From Sphingobium terrigena (GTDB taxonomy: Bacteria; Pseudomonadota; Alphaproteobacteria; Sphingomonadales; Sphingomonadaceae): 64,000 nt of DNA. The position numbers and the translations under genes are program-made. The stretch spans positions 1 through 64,000 of the forward strand of contig NZ_QVRA01000019.1 of assembly GCF_003591655.1 (NCBI RefSeq). Reading direction: 5' to 3'. Every line of letters starts with the position of its first letter. Within the stretch, counting starts at the first letter, position 1. Positions 8,676-17,721 of the stretch are shown in pieces. The notes beneath the pieces were generated by a model that was not told the DNA's origin, ran no database searches, and was given only the letters and a program-made list of their open reading frames with translations.

Positions 8676-9283
8676 TGCCTTTCGGGTTGGAGTGGGGTCG
8701 AAGTTTCGGCGCGTTCGCCGGTAAGGCCCTGCCAGCGATCCTGTATGTTACCATGTACGCCAAACTGATCGAGCACCCGCATACAGCTATGATCGACGAT
8801 GTCGCACAGGTCGATGGGGCGGCTATAAAATGCAGGAACCGGAGGAAAAATCACCGCTCCCATTTCAGTGCATGCGATCATGTTGCGCAGGTGTGCGAGG
8901 TTTAGCGGTGTTTCACGCGTCATCATCACCAATTTGCGCCTTTCCTTGAGCATGACGTCAGCTGCGCGTGTGATCAAATTGTCGGATAGCCCGTTGGCAA
9001 CCGCGGCGAGCGTCCTCATCGAACATGGAGCGATCACCATACCCTCGCACAGGAAAGAACCGCTCGCGATGCTTGCGCCAACATTGCGAATGCTGTGAAG
9101 CACATCGGCGGCGGCCTCGATCTGCTGACGACCGTCAACAAGTTCCTCGCGGATGTTAAGCAAGGCGGCTTGCGACATGATGAGATGGGTTTCCCAGCCT
9201 CCATGATCTCTCAGCATTGATAATAGACGCTGCCCATATATCGCACCTGTCGCTCCGGTTATGGCGACCACAATACGTTTCAT
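8672..9283 (-). CDS. vdcB: UbiX/VdcB-type flavin prenyltransferase
   Basis: 203 residues. It makes prenyl-FMN for the UbiD-type partner. Seen: N-terminal nucleotide-binding GATGAIYGQRLL, LCEGMVIAPCSMRTLAAVANGLSDNLITRAADVMLKE, then VMMTRETPLNLAHLRNM and the late Tyr/Arg segment PAFYSRPIDLCDIVDH. All are family hallmarks. It is the first gene of the phenol module, 3.6 kb away from its C and D partners, with the Tat protein, flavoprotein and aldehyde dehydrogenase between them. The stop overlaps the start of the next gene. Confidence 0.88.
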   Translation of the reverse strand: MKRIVVAITGATGAIYGQRLLSMLRDHGGWETHLIMSQAALLNIREELVDGRQQIEAAADVLHSIRNVGASIASGSFLCEGMVIAPCSMRTLAAVANGLSDNLITRAADVMLKERRKLVMMTRETPLNLAHLRNMIACTEMGAVIFPPVPAFYSRPIDLCDIVDHSCMRVLDQFGVHGNIQDRWQGLTGERAETSTPLQPERQ

Positions 9284-9373
9284 GGGTGGGTGGCAGCCAA
9301 AACCGATTGTTTTAGAGATTCAGTGAAGAGAACTGCGATCGTCATTGTTCTGCCGCCTTCATGTTGCCAAGTA

Positions 9374-9402
9374 CCAGGGACGGCGTGTGTCACCGCCCCT
9401 GG
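9374..9402 (-). terminator. Stem-loop after the TonB receptor gene
   Basis: CCAGGGACGG and CCGCCCCTGG form a 10-bp stem with one mismatch around a 9-base loop, starting 10 bp after the receptor stop codon. No T-run follows on the minus strand, so it may be an RNA-stabilising or weak terminating hairpin between the receptor and the ubiX-like gene. Confidence 0.45.
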
Positions 9403-9411
9403 CCCCAATGA

Positions 9412-11877
9412 TCAATACTTGTAGCCTACTTTGAGAAACCATTCGCGTGGTCGGGAATAAGTGGCGCCTGCCGCACCGCCAACGTCCAAATCGACATATC
9501 CGCCTTGGATGTAGCGCTTGTCGGCCAAATTGGTTACGCCAGCAGTTACGGTGAAATGTTCGCCTGGCAGCGCGTAAGATGCGTTCGCACCAAAGACGCT
9601 GTAGCCTGATTGATACAGTTGCGGGCTGTTGACGGCATCCTTGAAGGTGCCGCTTTGATAGTACCAATCTCCTCGGATTGTCAGCTTACCGTTGTCGTTG
9701 TCGAATGCGGTAATGTTGGCTGCCACGGTCGTCGTCCACTCGGGCACGAAAGCGAATTTCGAACCGAGCATGACGGGAAACGCTGACGGATCAACTGTGC
9801 GATATTTGGCGTCGAGATAACCTAGGCCATAATCGATCCGCAGCCAATCGGTTGGAGCTGCCTGTCCTTCGACTTCGAAGCCTTTGATCCGTCCCTTGCC
9901 GGCGTTGCGTACCTTCGGCGCGATCCCCTCGTTCACGACGATCTGGATGTCGGAGTAATCCGATTGAAACAACGCCAGGTTCAAGCGGAGGCGCCGATCG
10001 AACAGTTCGGTTTTAAGGCCGATTTCATAAGATGTCACGAATTCCGGTGTAAACGAGGGCGTGACTTGTTCGGCCGGGAAGATGCGTTGGCTGAAGCCAC
10101 CATTTTTAAAGCCCTTCGAGTAGGAGGCATACCCCATGATGTCATCCGTGAACTGGTAGTTCGCCGCGACCGACGGTGTCCATTCCTTCGCCTTTGCATT
10201 AACCTCGACGGCAGGAATGGGATGGTTGCCGCCGGGATTGACCGCCGCAGGCACACACGCCGGGTCAGGGAACCCATTTGGCAGAAGCTGCGGTACCGCC
10301 TGTCCGACAATGCAGCGACTATACTGTATAAATACGCCATCAGGATATGGCGGAAGTACGCCTTGCGTATAATCACGCGTAATGACCTGTGCCGAAGGAT
10401 CGAAGCGTTTGGTCTCATCTGTGTAGCGAATACCGGGAGTTATTGACAGGCGATCTGTAACGTCGAACGTTGCCTGAAGATAAGCGGCGTAGCTGTCATT
10501 GTTAATTTTGCCCCCGCTGAAGAAATTAGCAAAGCCGAATCGTAATGGTTCGATGTCCTCACCTTTCTCCTTAAGGTAAAAGGCACCCAGGGTGAATTTA
10601 AGCCGGTCATCTAGCACGCTTCCTATCAGTTGAAGCTCCTGTGACGCCTGCCAGAGATCGATATTGTTGGTAAGACCCAGCACCTCAAGCGGGGTCACGT
10701 CAAAATCAAATTCAATAGTCGACTTCTGGTCGCGATAGGCGCTGATCGACTTAAGCGTCACATCTCCCATGTCGTATTCCAGCGTCAAGTTCGTTCCCCA
10801 GAGGTCGAAATCGGATCGGTTGGGGCCACCGGCCCAGGTCTCGTCGATGTCGTCGGTTAGCCAACGAGAGGAGACGCAATTGGGATTACTAACTGGAGCA
10901 AGCTCTCCAGGTGCGCCGCACTGCCCAGCACCGCCGCCAAGTTTGTTATATCCGAAGTTGGAGCTGGGAAATGCCACCGTCCGACCGTTAATGTTCACGA
11001 TCTGCAATAGGTCGGGCGAGTCCCGATTCTCAACGAGCGTGTAGGCTGCTGATGCTTCTCGGCGGATGTTCACGTCGCCCGCGAGGGTCGCGGTGAAAGC
11101 ATCGCTAGGTTCCCACTTAAACGTTACACGTCCTGAAAAGCTGTCCTTGTCGCCTTGCCGGCCGCCGTCGAACAAGCGACGTTGGTACCCGTCTCGCGTT
11201 TCGTAGGAGGCAACTGCGCGCATGGCGAGTGTATCGCTGATGGGTATATTCACAATGCCCTTAACGTCGGCTCGGTTGAACCGTCCGGTTGTCGCCTCAA
11301 GCTGCAACTCGAATTTGTCCGTCGGCTGTTTGCTGTTGACAATGATTGCGCCGCCGATCGTATTCTTGCCAAACAGTGTGCCCTGCGGCCCGCGCAGAAT
11401 CTGCACACTGCCGATATCGGCCATGTCGAGCAGACCGCCGACCGAACGCGCAACATAGACGCCATCAACATAGATTCCGACACCAGGATCTACTGTGATA
11501 TTGAAGTCGGTTTGACCGACACCGCGGATGAAGGCTGTGAGCGACGCGCTAGACCCAGAGATATTGCCTACCGGCTGAATATTGACGTTTGGTGCGTAGG
11601 ATGCGACCTGCGCCACGTTAGCGATCTGCCGGTCTTCAATCATACTGCCGCTCATTGCCGTGATGGCAATTGGCGTGTCCTGCGCATTCTCCTCGCGTTT
11701 GCGTGCGGTTACGACAATATCGTCGAGACCTCCCCTGCTCTGCTCACTAGCGGCTTGGGGAGCTGCCGCATCCTGGGCCCAGGCCGAGGTCGACGATGCG
11801 ACTATATATCCAATCGCTAAGCTGCTGCCCGCCAAAAAGAATGCCCGCTTCCTAGCAATGCGCAAAATAGTGTTCAT
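9412..11877 (-). CDS. TonB-dependent outer-membrane receptor
   Basis: 821 residues. A signal peptide ends at SAWAQ (about residue 34). The TonB-box/plug start is DDIVVTARKREENAQDTPIAI, followed by plug motifs GVGIYVDGVYVARS and ILRGPQGTLFGKNTIGG. The barrel ends in the aromatic YSRPREWFLKVGYKY. This is the sphingomonad TonB-receptor type often found next to degradation genes. The start at 11877 has GGGAGAG before it; the frame is open 13 codons upstream. Uptake of an aromatic compound for the surrounding pathways is inferred from context. The ligand cannot be read from sequence. Confidence 0.9.
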   Translation of the reverse strand: MNTILRIARKRAFFLAGSSLAIGYIVASSTSAWAQDAAAPQAASEQSRGGLDDIVVTARKREENAQDTPIAITAMSGSMIEDRQIANVAQVASYAPNVNIQPVGNISGSSASLTAFIRGVGQTDFNITVDPGVGIYVDGVYVARSVGGLLDMADIGSVQILRGPQGTLFGKNTIGGAIIVNSKQPTDKFELQLEATTGRFNRADVKGIVNIPISDTLAMRAVASYETRDGYQRRLFDGGRQGDKDSFSGRVTFKWEPSDAFTATLAGDVNIRREASAAYTLVENRDSPDLLQIVNINGRTVAFPSSNFGYNKLGGGAGQCGAPGELAPVSNPNCVSSRWLTDDIDETWAGGPNRSDFDLWGTNLTLEYDMGDVTLKSISAYRDQKSTIEFDFDVTPLEVLGLTNNIDLWQASQELQLIGSVLDDRLKFTLGAFYLKEKGEDIEPLRFGFANFFSGGKINNDSYAAYLQATFDVTDRLSITPGIRYTDETKRFDPSAQVITRDYTQGVLPPYPDGVFIQYSRCIVGQAVPQLLPNGFPDPACVPAAVNPGGNHPIPAVEVNAKAKEWTPSVAANYQFTDDIMGYASYSKGFKNGGFSQRIFPAEQVTPSFTPEFVTSYEIGLKTELFDRRLRLNLALFQSDYSDIQIVVNEGIAPKVRNAGKGRIKGFEVEGQAAPTDWLRIDYGLGYLDAKYRTVDPSAFPVMLGSKFAFVPEWTTTVAANITAFDNDNGKLTIRGDWYYQSGTFKDAVNSPQLYQSGYSVFGANASYALPGEHFTVTAGVTNLADKRYIQGGYVDLDVGGAAGATYSRPREWFLKVGYKY

Positions 11878-12042
11878 TTTTCTCTCCCTGATAGAATAAA
11901 GTGAAATTTCCACCACATTTATCCTTTATATTATTATTATAAGTACTTAAAGTAATCGTTTATCAAGTGAAACAACCTAGATACAACTAGTAAAAATTCT
12001 TCCGTCTGGAAAATTGACTAAATGTCATGTCCATGAACGATT
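11878..12042 (-). promoter_or_regulatory. AT-rich leader of the TonB receptor gene
   Basis: About 165 bp, clearly richer in A and T than the neighbours, with repeated TTATTATTA-type stretches just upstream of the receptor's ribosome site. On the minus strand TTGATA and TATAAT can be found but 19 bases apart, so no single promoter is assigned. It is a likely separate promoter for the receptor gene. Confidence 0.35.
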
Positions 12043-12339
12043 TTATTTATAAGGCCGATCTTTGAACGAGGTTATTAGCCTTGCGAAAAACTGCTTGAAG
12101 ATCTGGGTTAATGAGCGTTGCTCAAAGACTTGAACAGCGCCACCGATAGATGAATCCCTTGATGCCAGTTCCTGATCGGGAACAATAGCGTCACATTTGT
12201 CGAGCCTTGCGAAATCAGCATGGCAATCGCCATTTCTCGCTGCAATATTGTGCGCCCATGCAGAAAACTCTCCAAAGATCAGCTTAGCGGCCATAGAGTC
12301 AACGGACGGCTCTGTTTGTTCTTCGATCAACATAAACAC
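12043..12339 (-). CDS. Hypothetical small protein
   Basis: 98 residues starting with GTG, 19 bp after the nahD-like gene on the same strand. No signal peptide, membrane segment or family motif is visible; the C-terminal third is helical-looking and basic (LTQIFKQFFARLITSFKDRPYK shortened reading). The ribosome site is weak. It may be a genuine small gene at the end of this operon or a chance frame. Confidence 0.28.
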   Translation of the reverse strand: MFMLIEEQTEPSVDSMAAKLIFGEFSAWAHNIAARNGDCHADFARLDKCDAIVPDQELASRDSSIGGAVQVFEQRSLTQIFKQFFARLITSFKDRPYK

Positions 12340-12358
12340 GATTCCAAATCAAAATAGA

Positions 12359-12952
12359 CTATCGGCTATTGATCAAGTACGATTCAAGAAAATCGAGCCG
12401 ATCGTTGCCCCAAAATATCTGTTCATCGACAAACATTAGCGGTGCGCCAAACACACCCCTCTGGTAAGCTTGACTCCGCACTTTACGAAATTCGTTCCGG
12501 CCAATGGACGAATTAACAAACTGTAACAATGCATCAGCATCAAGCCCTACGTCGTGGGCGCACCGACGCAGCTCACTGGCATTGCCTGGATCGATGCCAA
12601 GCCCCCAGATCTGATGGTACGCTGCCGTTACAAATGCCTCGGCCTTACCTTGGCTGCGAGCGTAGAGCACCGCGCAATTCCAGTCCGCACAGGCGAAACT
12701 GGCGGGGAACTTCAATGGCGCTGCATATTTAATAGCCCACCGCTGCAGATCGGCCATCATGACCTTGATCTTCGGCACCACTTCCCGGTTGGAGGGCCCA
12801 TAATTGCCGGCAGCAATTTTCGCCTCTGGAATGTCAATCGGCCAATATTCGAGCGTACAACCTGTCTTGCGTGCCAAGTCTGGAAGCTTTAGCTGCGCAA
12901 GATAGCTAAAGGGACTAATAAAATCGAAATAGAAATCGATCGTTTTGTTCAT
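12359..12952 (-). CDS. nahD: 2-hydroxychromene-2-carboxylate isomerase
   Basis: 197 residues, a kappa-class GST/DsbA-like isomerase. The N-terminus IDFYFDFISPFSYLA carries the family's glutathione-site serine. WPIDIPEAK, the helical middle and the ending GVFGAPLMFVDEQIFWGNDRLDFLE are typical. It interconverts 2-hydroxychromene-2-carboxylate and trans-o-hydroxybenzylidenepyruvate in naphthalene-type degradation. It overlaps the oxygenase alpha gene by four bases (ATGA). Its partner aldolase is far away at 42907-43893. Confidence 0.88.
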   Translation of the reverse strand: MNKTIDFYFDFISPFSYLAQLKLPDLARKTGCTLEYWPIDIPEAKIAAGNYGPSNREVVPKIKVMMADLQRWAIKYAAPLKFPASFACADWNCAVLYARSQGKAEAFVTAAYHQIWGLGIDPGNASELRRCAHDVGLDADALLQFVNSSIGRNEFRKVRSQAYQRGVFGAPLMFVDEQIFWGNDRLDFLESYLINSR

Positions 12953-14211
12953 GAATTGAACTCGTATCCAACCAGCTTCTCATAGTTGTGCCAAAATCCG
13001 ATAATTGCGCCCTCGGTGACCAGATGATCGGCGTCATCCGGGCTACCGCCACCCATGGCGATGTAGGATGTCGCGTCATTCTCGCCAATAATGGATCGCT
13101 GCACGATCTCGACCGCTTCGCCATCTTCCATCGAGATCAGCCCGGCAGGCCCGATCAGATTCGCCTGTTTTTGCCGGATCGATTGCATCTCGGCGTCATC
13201 GTCCGCGTACCCGAAATGGGTCCAGACAAGTTCAAACGCATTGGTGCCCTGCGTCACAATTTGCCGGACCGCCAGCGTGTTCTGAATCTGTTGGAGAACC
13301 AGGTTTGGGAACACGGCGAGGATGACGAGGGAAACTCCGTCATCGAATTCCTGCCGACCCTTCAGGAGCGACATATCCTGAAGCTTGAACTCAGTATCGA
13401 AAGTTCGTGAGTCGCCATAGGCCTTTTTGTCTGACGCATCGTCGTTACTCGCAGCAATCGAGTAAAGCAGCGAATGGCGCTTGCTCGCGTCCATGACACT
13501 CTTGCCAGTCTGGGTAGAGCGGTAGAGCCCAAAAGTATTATGAAACAGATGGAGCAAGCTCGCATGATAGGGGTCGCGGGTGTTTTCCGCATAAAGCTTC
13601 CAGTTGCCGTGAACCTTCTGCCGTTGATCTCCAAGAACCTTGATTGGCTTGCACATGATGCGCGCGATTTGCTCGACCACAATCGGACCTAAGAAGTCCG
13701 TTAGAGGTTCAACAGTCTCTGAAAAAGTTGCAAACACAAGGCCATCTACCGAGCCAGCGCGCAACTTCTTAAGACCATGCTGCTTCATGTCGAAGTCGCT
13801 TGGCATGCCGCCTTGACCCTTGAGCCCGCGGCGGAACGGAACCCCGACGAGATTACCTTCCAAATCGTAAGCCCACTGATGATACACGCATTCAAGGTTG
13901 GGCCGGTTGCCGCGAACCTCGCGGCAGACCATTGCACCGCGGTGGGCGCAGCGGTTCACCATAACATGAACTCGGCCGTCGCTTGCGCGGGTTACTATCA
14001 CCGGCGTTTCACCGATGAACGTGGACTTAAAGTCACCCGCCTCAGGCACCTCTGCTTCCAGAGCGACGAACGACCAGGTCTCACCCTGGAAGATTTGCTC
14101 TTGTTCGCGCCGGTAATAGGCCGGATCAGTGAATACCCGATAAGGAACACGGTAGCCAGCTGTGCCCGTCGTTTCCGAAGCCACTTTGTCTTTAAGCGCT
14201 GTTTCTACCAT
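12949..14211 (-). CDS. Rieske oxygenase alpha subunit (salicylate/anthranilate-hydroxylase type)
   Basis: 420 residues. Rieske cluster CAHRGAMVCREV then CVYHQW (about residues 80-105); mononuclear iron site ENTRDPYHASLLH (about 205-217). The insert GVPFRRGLKGQGGMPSDFD after the cluster is the mark of salicylate hydroxylase large subunits (NagG/AhdA1-like), so conversion of salicylate to catechol or gentisate is likely. Here the beta and ferredoxin genes precede the alpha gene, the reverse of the other five pairs. The closest relative in the window is the alpha at 19209-20489, which shares that insert. Confidence 0.87.
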   Translation of the reverse strand: MVETALKDKVASETTGTAGYRVPYRVFTDPAYYRREQEQIFQGETWSFVALEAEVPEAGDFKSTFIGETPVIVTRASDGRVHVMVNRCAHRGAMVCREVRGNRPNLECVYHQWAYDLEGNLVGVPFRRGLKGQGGMPSDFDMKQHGLKKLRAGSVDGLVFATFSETVEPLTDFLGPIVVEQIARIMCKPIKVLGDQRQKVHGNWKLYAENTRDPYHASLLHLFHNTFGLYRSTQTGKSVMDASKRHSLLYSIAASNDDASDKKAYGDSRTFDTEFKLQDMSLLKGRQEFDDGVSLVILAVFPNLVLQQIQNTLAVRQIVTQGTNAFELVWTHFGYADDDAEMQSIRQKQANLIGPAGLISMEDGEAVEIVQRSIIGENDATSYIAMGGGSPDDADHLVTEGAIIGFWHNYEKLVGYEFNS

Positions 14212-14233
14212 GGCTAAACTCCCAAAAAAAGCG

Positions 14234-14722
14234 TCAGATTGGACGAACCATCATCGTGTCCATGACATTGGTATCGAATACAGCGATCTTTGAAATAAAA
14301 CGCGATTGGTCTTCGTCGCATTCTATCTCGTCAATATACTTTCCAGAATTGTATATTGTCGTGTGCCCGTCGGTTCGCGTCATAAGAACGACGTAATTGG
14401 TTTGTGCGGTAACCGTTAATCCCCGTTCCGAAACGATGCGTGTTGGACCAAGAATATGGCGGTAGTTGTGAACGGGAAAGATATTCGCCTTGCGCAGTGA
14501 CACGATGCGGTCAAGCAGCATGCCCCTGCTGTCGCAGAATATCGCGGCTAACGTCAAATTGCGGTCAAAGTTTTCACGCGCTATGACCCTGTAGGTGCAA
14601 TTGGATACAAAGAGTTCGGCCCATTCCTCCAGCCGATCTTCATCAATAAATTCAGCATGGGTTGCGTTTAAGTCGCTCGCAAATTGCTGCAGCCGAAGTC
14701 GATCAAATGTCGCGCTGGTCAT
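14234..14722 (-). CDS. Rieske oxygenase beta subunit
   Basis: 162 residues with the SnoaL-like small-subunit fold: FIDEDRLEEWAELFVSNCTYRVIARENFD near the start, RHILGPTRIV in the middle, and a C-terminal strand ending MDTMMVRPI. It closely resembles the beta at 20486-20965, as the matching alphas do. It starts at 14722 (MTSATF), two bases after the ferredoxin stop. A longer frame upstream only shadows the ferredoxin gene. It pairs with the alpha at 12949-14211. Confidence 0.85.
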   Translation of the reverse strand: MTSATFDRLRLQQFASDLNATHAEFIDEDRLEEWAELFVSNCTYRVIARENFDRNLTLAAIFCDSRGMLLDRIVSLRKANIFPVHNYRHILGPTRIVSERGLTVTAQTNYVVLMTRTDGHTTIYNSGKYIDEIECDEDQSRFISKIAVFDTNVMDTMMVRPI

Positions 14723-14724
14723 TT

Positions 14725-15051
14725 TTAGCTTGGCTCCCCCGGCTTGTCGATCCAAACCCAGCCCTCGTCGATTGCCACGGTGTAGGTCTTGATCGGTACT
14801 TGGCAGGGAAATGCCTTGGCTGCACCGGTGACAATATCGAACGAGCCGCCATGAAACGGACATTCAATGATACCTCCATCCTGGTATCCGTCGGTCAGCA
14901 TTGCGTTTCCATGGGTACACATATTATCGGTGACATATATATCCCCGCTGACGTAGTAGACAGCCAGTGCTGGGAAGTGCTCGAGGAAGACGCCTACGGG
15001 CTCGCCCTCCTTCACATCGGCAACTGGGCAAAGGCGTACCTTATTTGACAT
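14725..15051 (-). CDS. bphA3: Rieske [2Fe-2S] ferredoxin of the oxygenases
   Basis: 108 residues. The cluster ligands are CTHGNAML near residue 45 and CPFHGGSFD near residue 65, the spacing of biphenyl/naphthalene dioxygenase ferredoxins. VRLCPVADV and the final VPIKTYTV are family features. It is the only Rieske ferredoxin in the window, yet six oxygenase pairs are present, so it probably serves all of them. It lies between the extradiol dioxygenase and beta-subunit genes. Confidence 0.9.
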   Translation of the reverse strand: MSNKVRLCPVADVKEGEPVGVFLEHFPALAVYYVSGDIYVTDNMCTHGNAMLTDGYQDGGIIECPFHGGSFDIVTGAAKAFPCQVPIKTYTVAIDEGWVWIDKPGEPS

Positions 15052-15103
15052 CGTGCTATGTAATCCTCTTGCATTCTAGTTTGACAGCCGATCTCAAGCC
15101 CTC

Positions 15104-16003
15104 TTACATGAGAGGAACATCCATACCATATCCCTGGGCTTCATTTCCGTGACCGAAAATATCGCGGGTGTAGAATTCCTGCTGTTTGGGGGCTTTGCGG
15201 GCACCCCATCCGAACTCCCACAACCACCCTGAAGGATTGGCGCAATAGAACGTAAGAGCTTGGTCGTTAGCATGCTTACCGAGCTGTAGCGCAACATCGA
15301 TTTGCCGCTCCCGCACGATATCGTGTGCAAGACCTACGTCGTCGAGATGGGTATATTCAAACATCAGGTGATTGATGCGCTTTTCCATCGGGCCGAGGCC
15401 GAAGGCGATCGAATGCTGGCGATCATTACAATGCATGAAGTAGGGCGACGCAACCATGCCGTTGGGCAGATGCAGATGGTATTCGACCGAACCGCGCAGG
15501 CCCAGCAAACCATAAAAGCTGGCTGCTGCGGCGACATCATCTTGGCGCAATATACAATGGCCGAGGCCCTCCGAACCGGTCAAGAAGCGCCCGAACATTG
15601 CCCGACCGGGGTGGAAAGGTTTATGAGCATCCACTTGAGGACCGTAAAAGATTTCGGTTGGGTTACCGCCTGGATCCACGAGTTTTGCCAGCGCCAGGAC
15701 GCGGCGCTCACGCGCTTCGGCATCGCTCGCAACGGTAACTGCGATACCCGCAGCCGATAACTTGCCAACCATAGCCTCAAACTCGATTGGATCGCCAACC
15801 CGCCATCCGAGGTAGGCGAGGTCGTCGACCTCGCCCGCGTGTAGCACAATGCGATGGTGCCACGCGTCCATCCGGAGGTAGATGCGATCGCCCTCTCCGT
15901 CATCGACGACTTCCATCCCGGCAACCTCGGCTGCGTAGGTCCGCCACGCAGCAAGATTTGTCACCGAAAGGCCGAGATATCCAAGCTCTGTGACCGATGG
16001 CAT
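15104..16003 (-). CDS. bphC: Extradiol dioxygenase (BphC/NahC type)
   Basis: 299 residues, two vicinal-oxygen-chelate domains. Metal ligands are His in GHCIL (about 147), His in RQHSIAFG (about 211) and Glu in GWLWEFGWG (about 262). The length and the ELGYLGLSVTNL start match 2,3-dihydroxybiphenyl / 1,2-dihydroxynaphthalene dioxygenases, not the catechol 2,3-dioxygenase found at 22678-23601. With nahD downstream, a role in cleaving a bicyclic catechol is likely. It is the first gene of this operon, divergent from the benA-like operon. Confidence 0.88.
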   Translation of the reverse strand: MPSVTELGYLGLSVTNLAAWRTYAAEVAGMEVVDDGEGDRIYLRMDAWHHRIVLHAGEVDDLAYLGWRVGDPIEFEAMVGKLSAAGIAVTVASDAEARERRVLALAKLVDPGGNPTEIFYGPQVDAHKPFHPGRAMFGRFLTGSEGLGHCILRQDDVAAAASFYGLLGLRGSVEYHLHLPNGMVASPYFMHCNDRQHSIAFGLGPMEKRINHLMFEYTHLDDVGLAHDIVRERQIDVALQLGKHANDQALTFYCANPSGWLWEFGWGARKAPKQQEFYTRDIFGHGNEAQGYGMDVPLM

Positions 16004-16117
16004 TGGCAGCTTCTCCCCTTAATCTTTGTTCCGGACGCTCTTTTTCGAGAAAGAGGCGCAGGCAGTCGCGCAATGGAGCACGGTCGCATGAAAGCGTCTA
16101 GCCCCATATTTCATAGT

Positions 16118-16133
16118 GTGCAATACATTGCAC
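16118..16133. promoter_or_regulatory. Perfect 16-bp palindrome, likely operator
   Basis: GTGCAATACATTGCAC lies between the divergent bphC-like and benA-like operons. Each arm contains TTGCAC reading outward, which could be a -35 element in both directions, so one bound regulator could control both operons. The regulator is not identified. Confidence 0.5.
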
Positions 16134-16156
16134 GACAAAAATTATCCGTGTACTAG
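16128..16156 (+). promoter_or_regulatory. Candidate promoter for the benA-like operon
   Basis: TTGCAC (16128-16133), 17 bases, then TACTAG (16151-16156). The -10 match is weak. Its -35 element is the right arm of the palindrome just listed. A mirror arrangement (TTGCAC, 17 bases, TAGACG) exists on the minus strand. Confidence 0.35.
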
Positions 16157-16308
16157 GCTCAATGCAAGTCTGGGTTTCGAGTCGTTCCTTAGCACGAGGT
16201 GCGCGTTCCCTGTTTTTCCGGTGGATTTTGGGAAATCGTGGCTTGGCAGTTTGGGATCGTCATTATCGGCGGCTGACTGAGGATCAATAAGTGCGGGAGA
16301 GATCAAAC

Positions 16309-17721
16309 ATGAATGCTATGGAAGATCTGGCGGGCCGTATACAAGATCTGCAAGTCCTTCGGGGGCGTCTGCAATCCTGGCTGTCCAAGGATCCGGCGCG
16401 TGGTATATATCAGGTTGATCGCGCAGCTTTTACTGACCCCGATATTTTCGAGCTTGAGCTTAAGTATGTCTTCGAACGCAATTGGGTATTCGTTGCGCAC
16501 GAGAGTCAGGTCGCCAAGCCGCACGATTTCGTCACGACGAAAATCGGGCGGGTGCCCATCATCATCTCGCGCGACAGGGCGGGTGTTATCCGCGGCATGA
16601 TTAATGCCTGCGCGCATAGGGGGGCACGGGTATGTCGGGAGAAGGCTGGCAGCAAGAAGGTTTTCATGTGCCCGTTCCACGGATGGACATATTCGTCTGC
16701 AGGGGACCTTCTGGATGTAACGGAAGAAGCGGCTGGCGGCTATGCTCCCGCCTTCAACAAAGCCGATTTCGGCTTACCGCAAATTGCGCGCGTCGAAAGC
16801 TATCGCGGCTTCATCTTCGCCAGCCTTACCGAAGACGTCTTACCGCTTGAGGATTATTTATCCGGTTCTAAAGCCTTCATTGATCTGCTGGTCGACCAAT
16901 CAAAGAACGGCGAACTGGAGGTAATTCCTGGCGCAACGCGTTACCGTTATCGGGGTAACTGGAAAATGCAGGTTGAGAATGGGCTGGATGGGTACCACGT
17001 CAGCACGGTACACGCGAACTACTTCATGACCGTTCAAAGGCGTGTCCTAGGTGAATCGAAGAACGATACAAAAGCTATCGACTTTGCGAATTTCAATCGG
17101 CAGGATGGCGGCTCGTTTTCTTTCAAGAATGGCCATACTGTATTATGGGCTGACTACGCGAATTTCAGCGACCGGCCTAACTTTGAGGCGCTTGAGTGGC
17201 TCACTGCCAGTCATGGCGATGAGAAAGCATTATGGATGAACAAGCGCATCCGCAATCTGCAACTGTTTCCTAATGTGTTTCTGATGGACCAGACCAGTAG
17301 TCAAATCAGGATCATTCAACCTGTGTCCGTCGATGAAACCGAAGTTACGACATATTGCATTGCGCCCGTTGGCGAAAGTGCCAAAGCCCGTGCTTTGCGG
17401 ATTCGCCAGTATGAAGACTTCTTCAACGCTAGCGGCATGGCCACGCCTGACGATCTAACTGAGTTTAATAATTGCCAGATAGCTTTTGCTGCCGGAGAAG
17501 GCCGGATGAACGACATGTCGCGCGGTGCCCCAAGGTGGGAACGGGGAGCCGGCCAATTCGGTGTGGGGTTGGGCGTAGACGCAGTTCTTAGCAGTCCCGC
17601 CGTGGCTGACGAAGGCCTTTACGTGGCGATTCACGATGAGTGGGTGAACCGGATGCACTTGGCGATTGATCGTGAAAGCGCTGAACTAATGGCTTTTGGG
17701 GACAAGGAATTGATTTCTTGA
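16309..17721 (+). CDS. xylX: Benzoate/toluate 1,2-dioxygenase-type alpha subunit
   Basis: 470 residues. Rieske site CAHRGARVCRE and CPFHGWTYSSAG (about residues 98-125), iron site ENGLDGYHVSTVH (about 222-234). The opening ARGIYQVDRAAFTDPDIFELELKYVFERNW is typical of BenA/XylX. The reaction would add O2 to a benzoate to give a cis-diol acid. The ATG at 16309 is chosen because GGGAGAG stands 8 bases before it; a GTG at 16291 is in frame. The beta gene follows with a 4-base overlap. xylX is used for family, since toluate and benzoate types cannot be told apart here. Confidence 0.87.
   Translation: MNAMEDLAGRIQDLQVLRGRLQSWLSKDPARGIYQVDRAAFTDPDIFELELKYVFERNWVFVAHESQVAKPHDFVTTKIGRVPIIISRDRAGVIRGMINACAHRGARVCREKAGSKKVFMCPFHGWTYSSAGDLLDVTEEAAGGYAPAFNKADFGLPQIARVESYRGFIFASLTEDVLPLEDYLSGSKAFIDLLVDQSKNGELEVIPGATRYRYRGNWKMQVENGLDGYHVSTVHANYFMTVQRRVLGESKNDTKAIDFANFNRQDGGSFSFKNGHTVLWADYANFSDRPNFEALEWLTASHGDEKALWMNKRIRNLQLFPNVFLMDQTSSQIRIIQPVSVDETEVTTYCIAPVGESAKARALRIRQYEDFFNASGMATPDDLTEFNNCQIAFAAGEGRMNDMSRGAPRWERGAGQFGVGLGVDAVLSSPAVADEGLYVAIHDEWVNRMHLAIDRESAELMAFGDKELIS

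Noticed and set aside
9355..9368. GG-N10-GC match (minus strand TGGCAACATGAAGGC) before ubiX
   Set aside because: Only the -24 half resembles the consensus; such matches are expected by chance and no second element supports it.
11155..11820. 221-codon plus-strand frame
   Set aside because: Antisense shadow of the TonB receptor gene.
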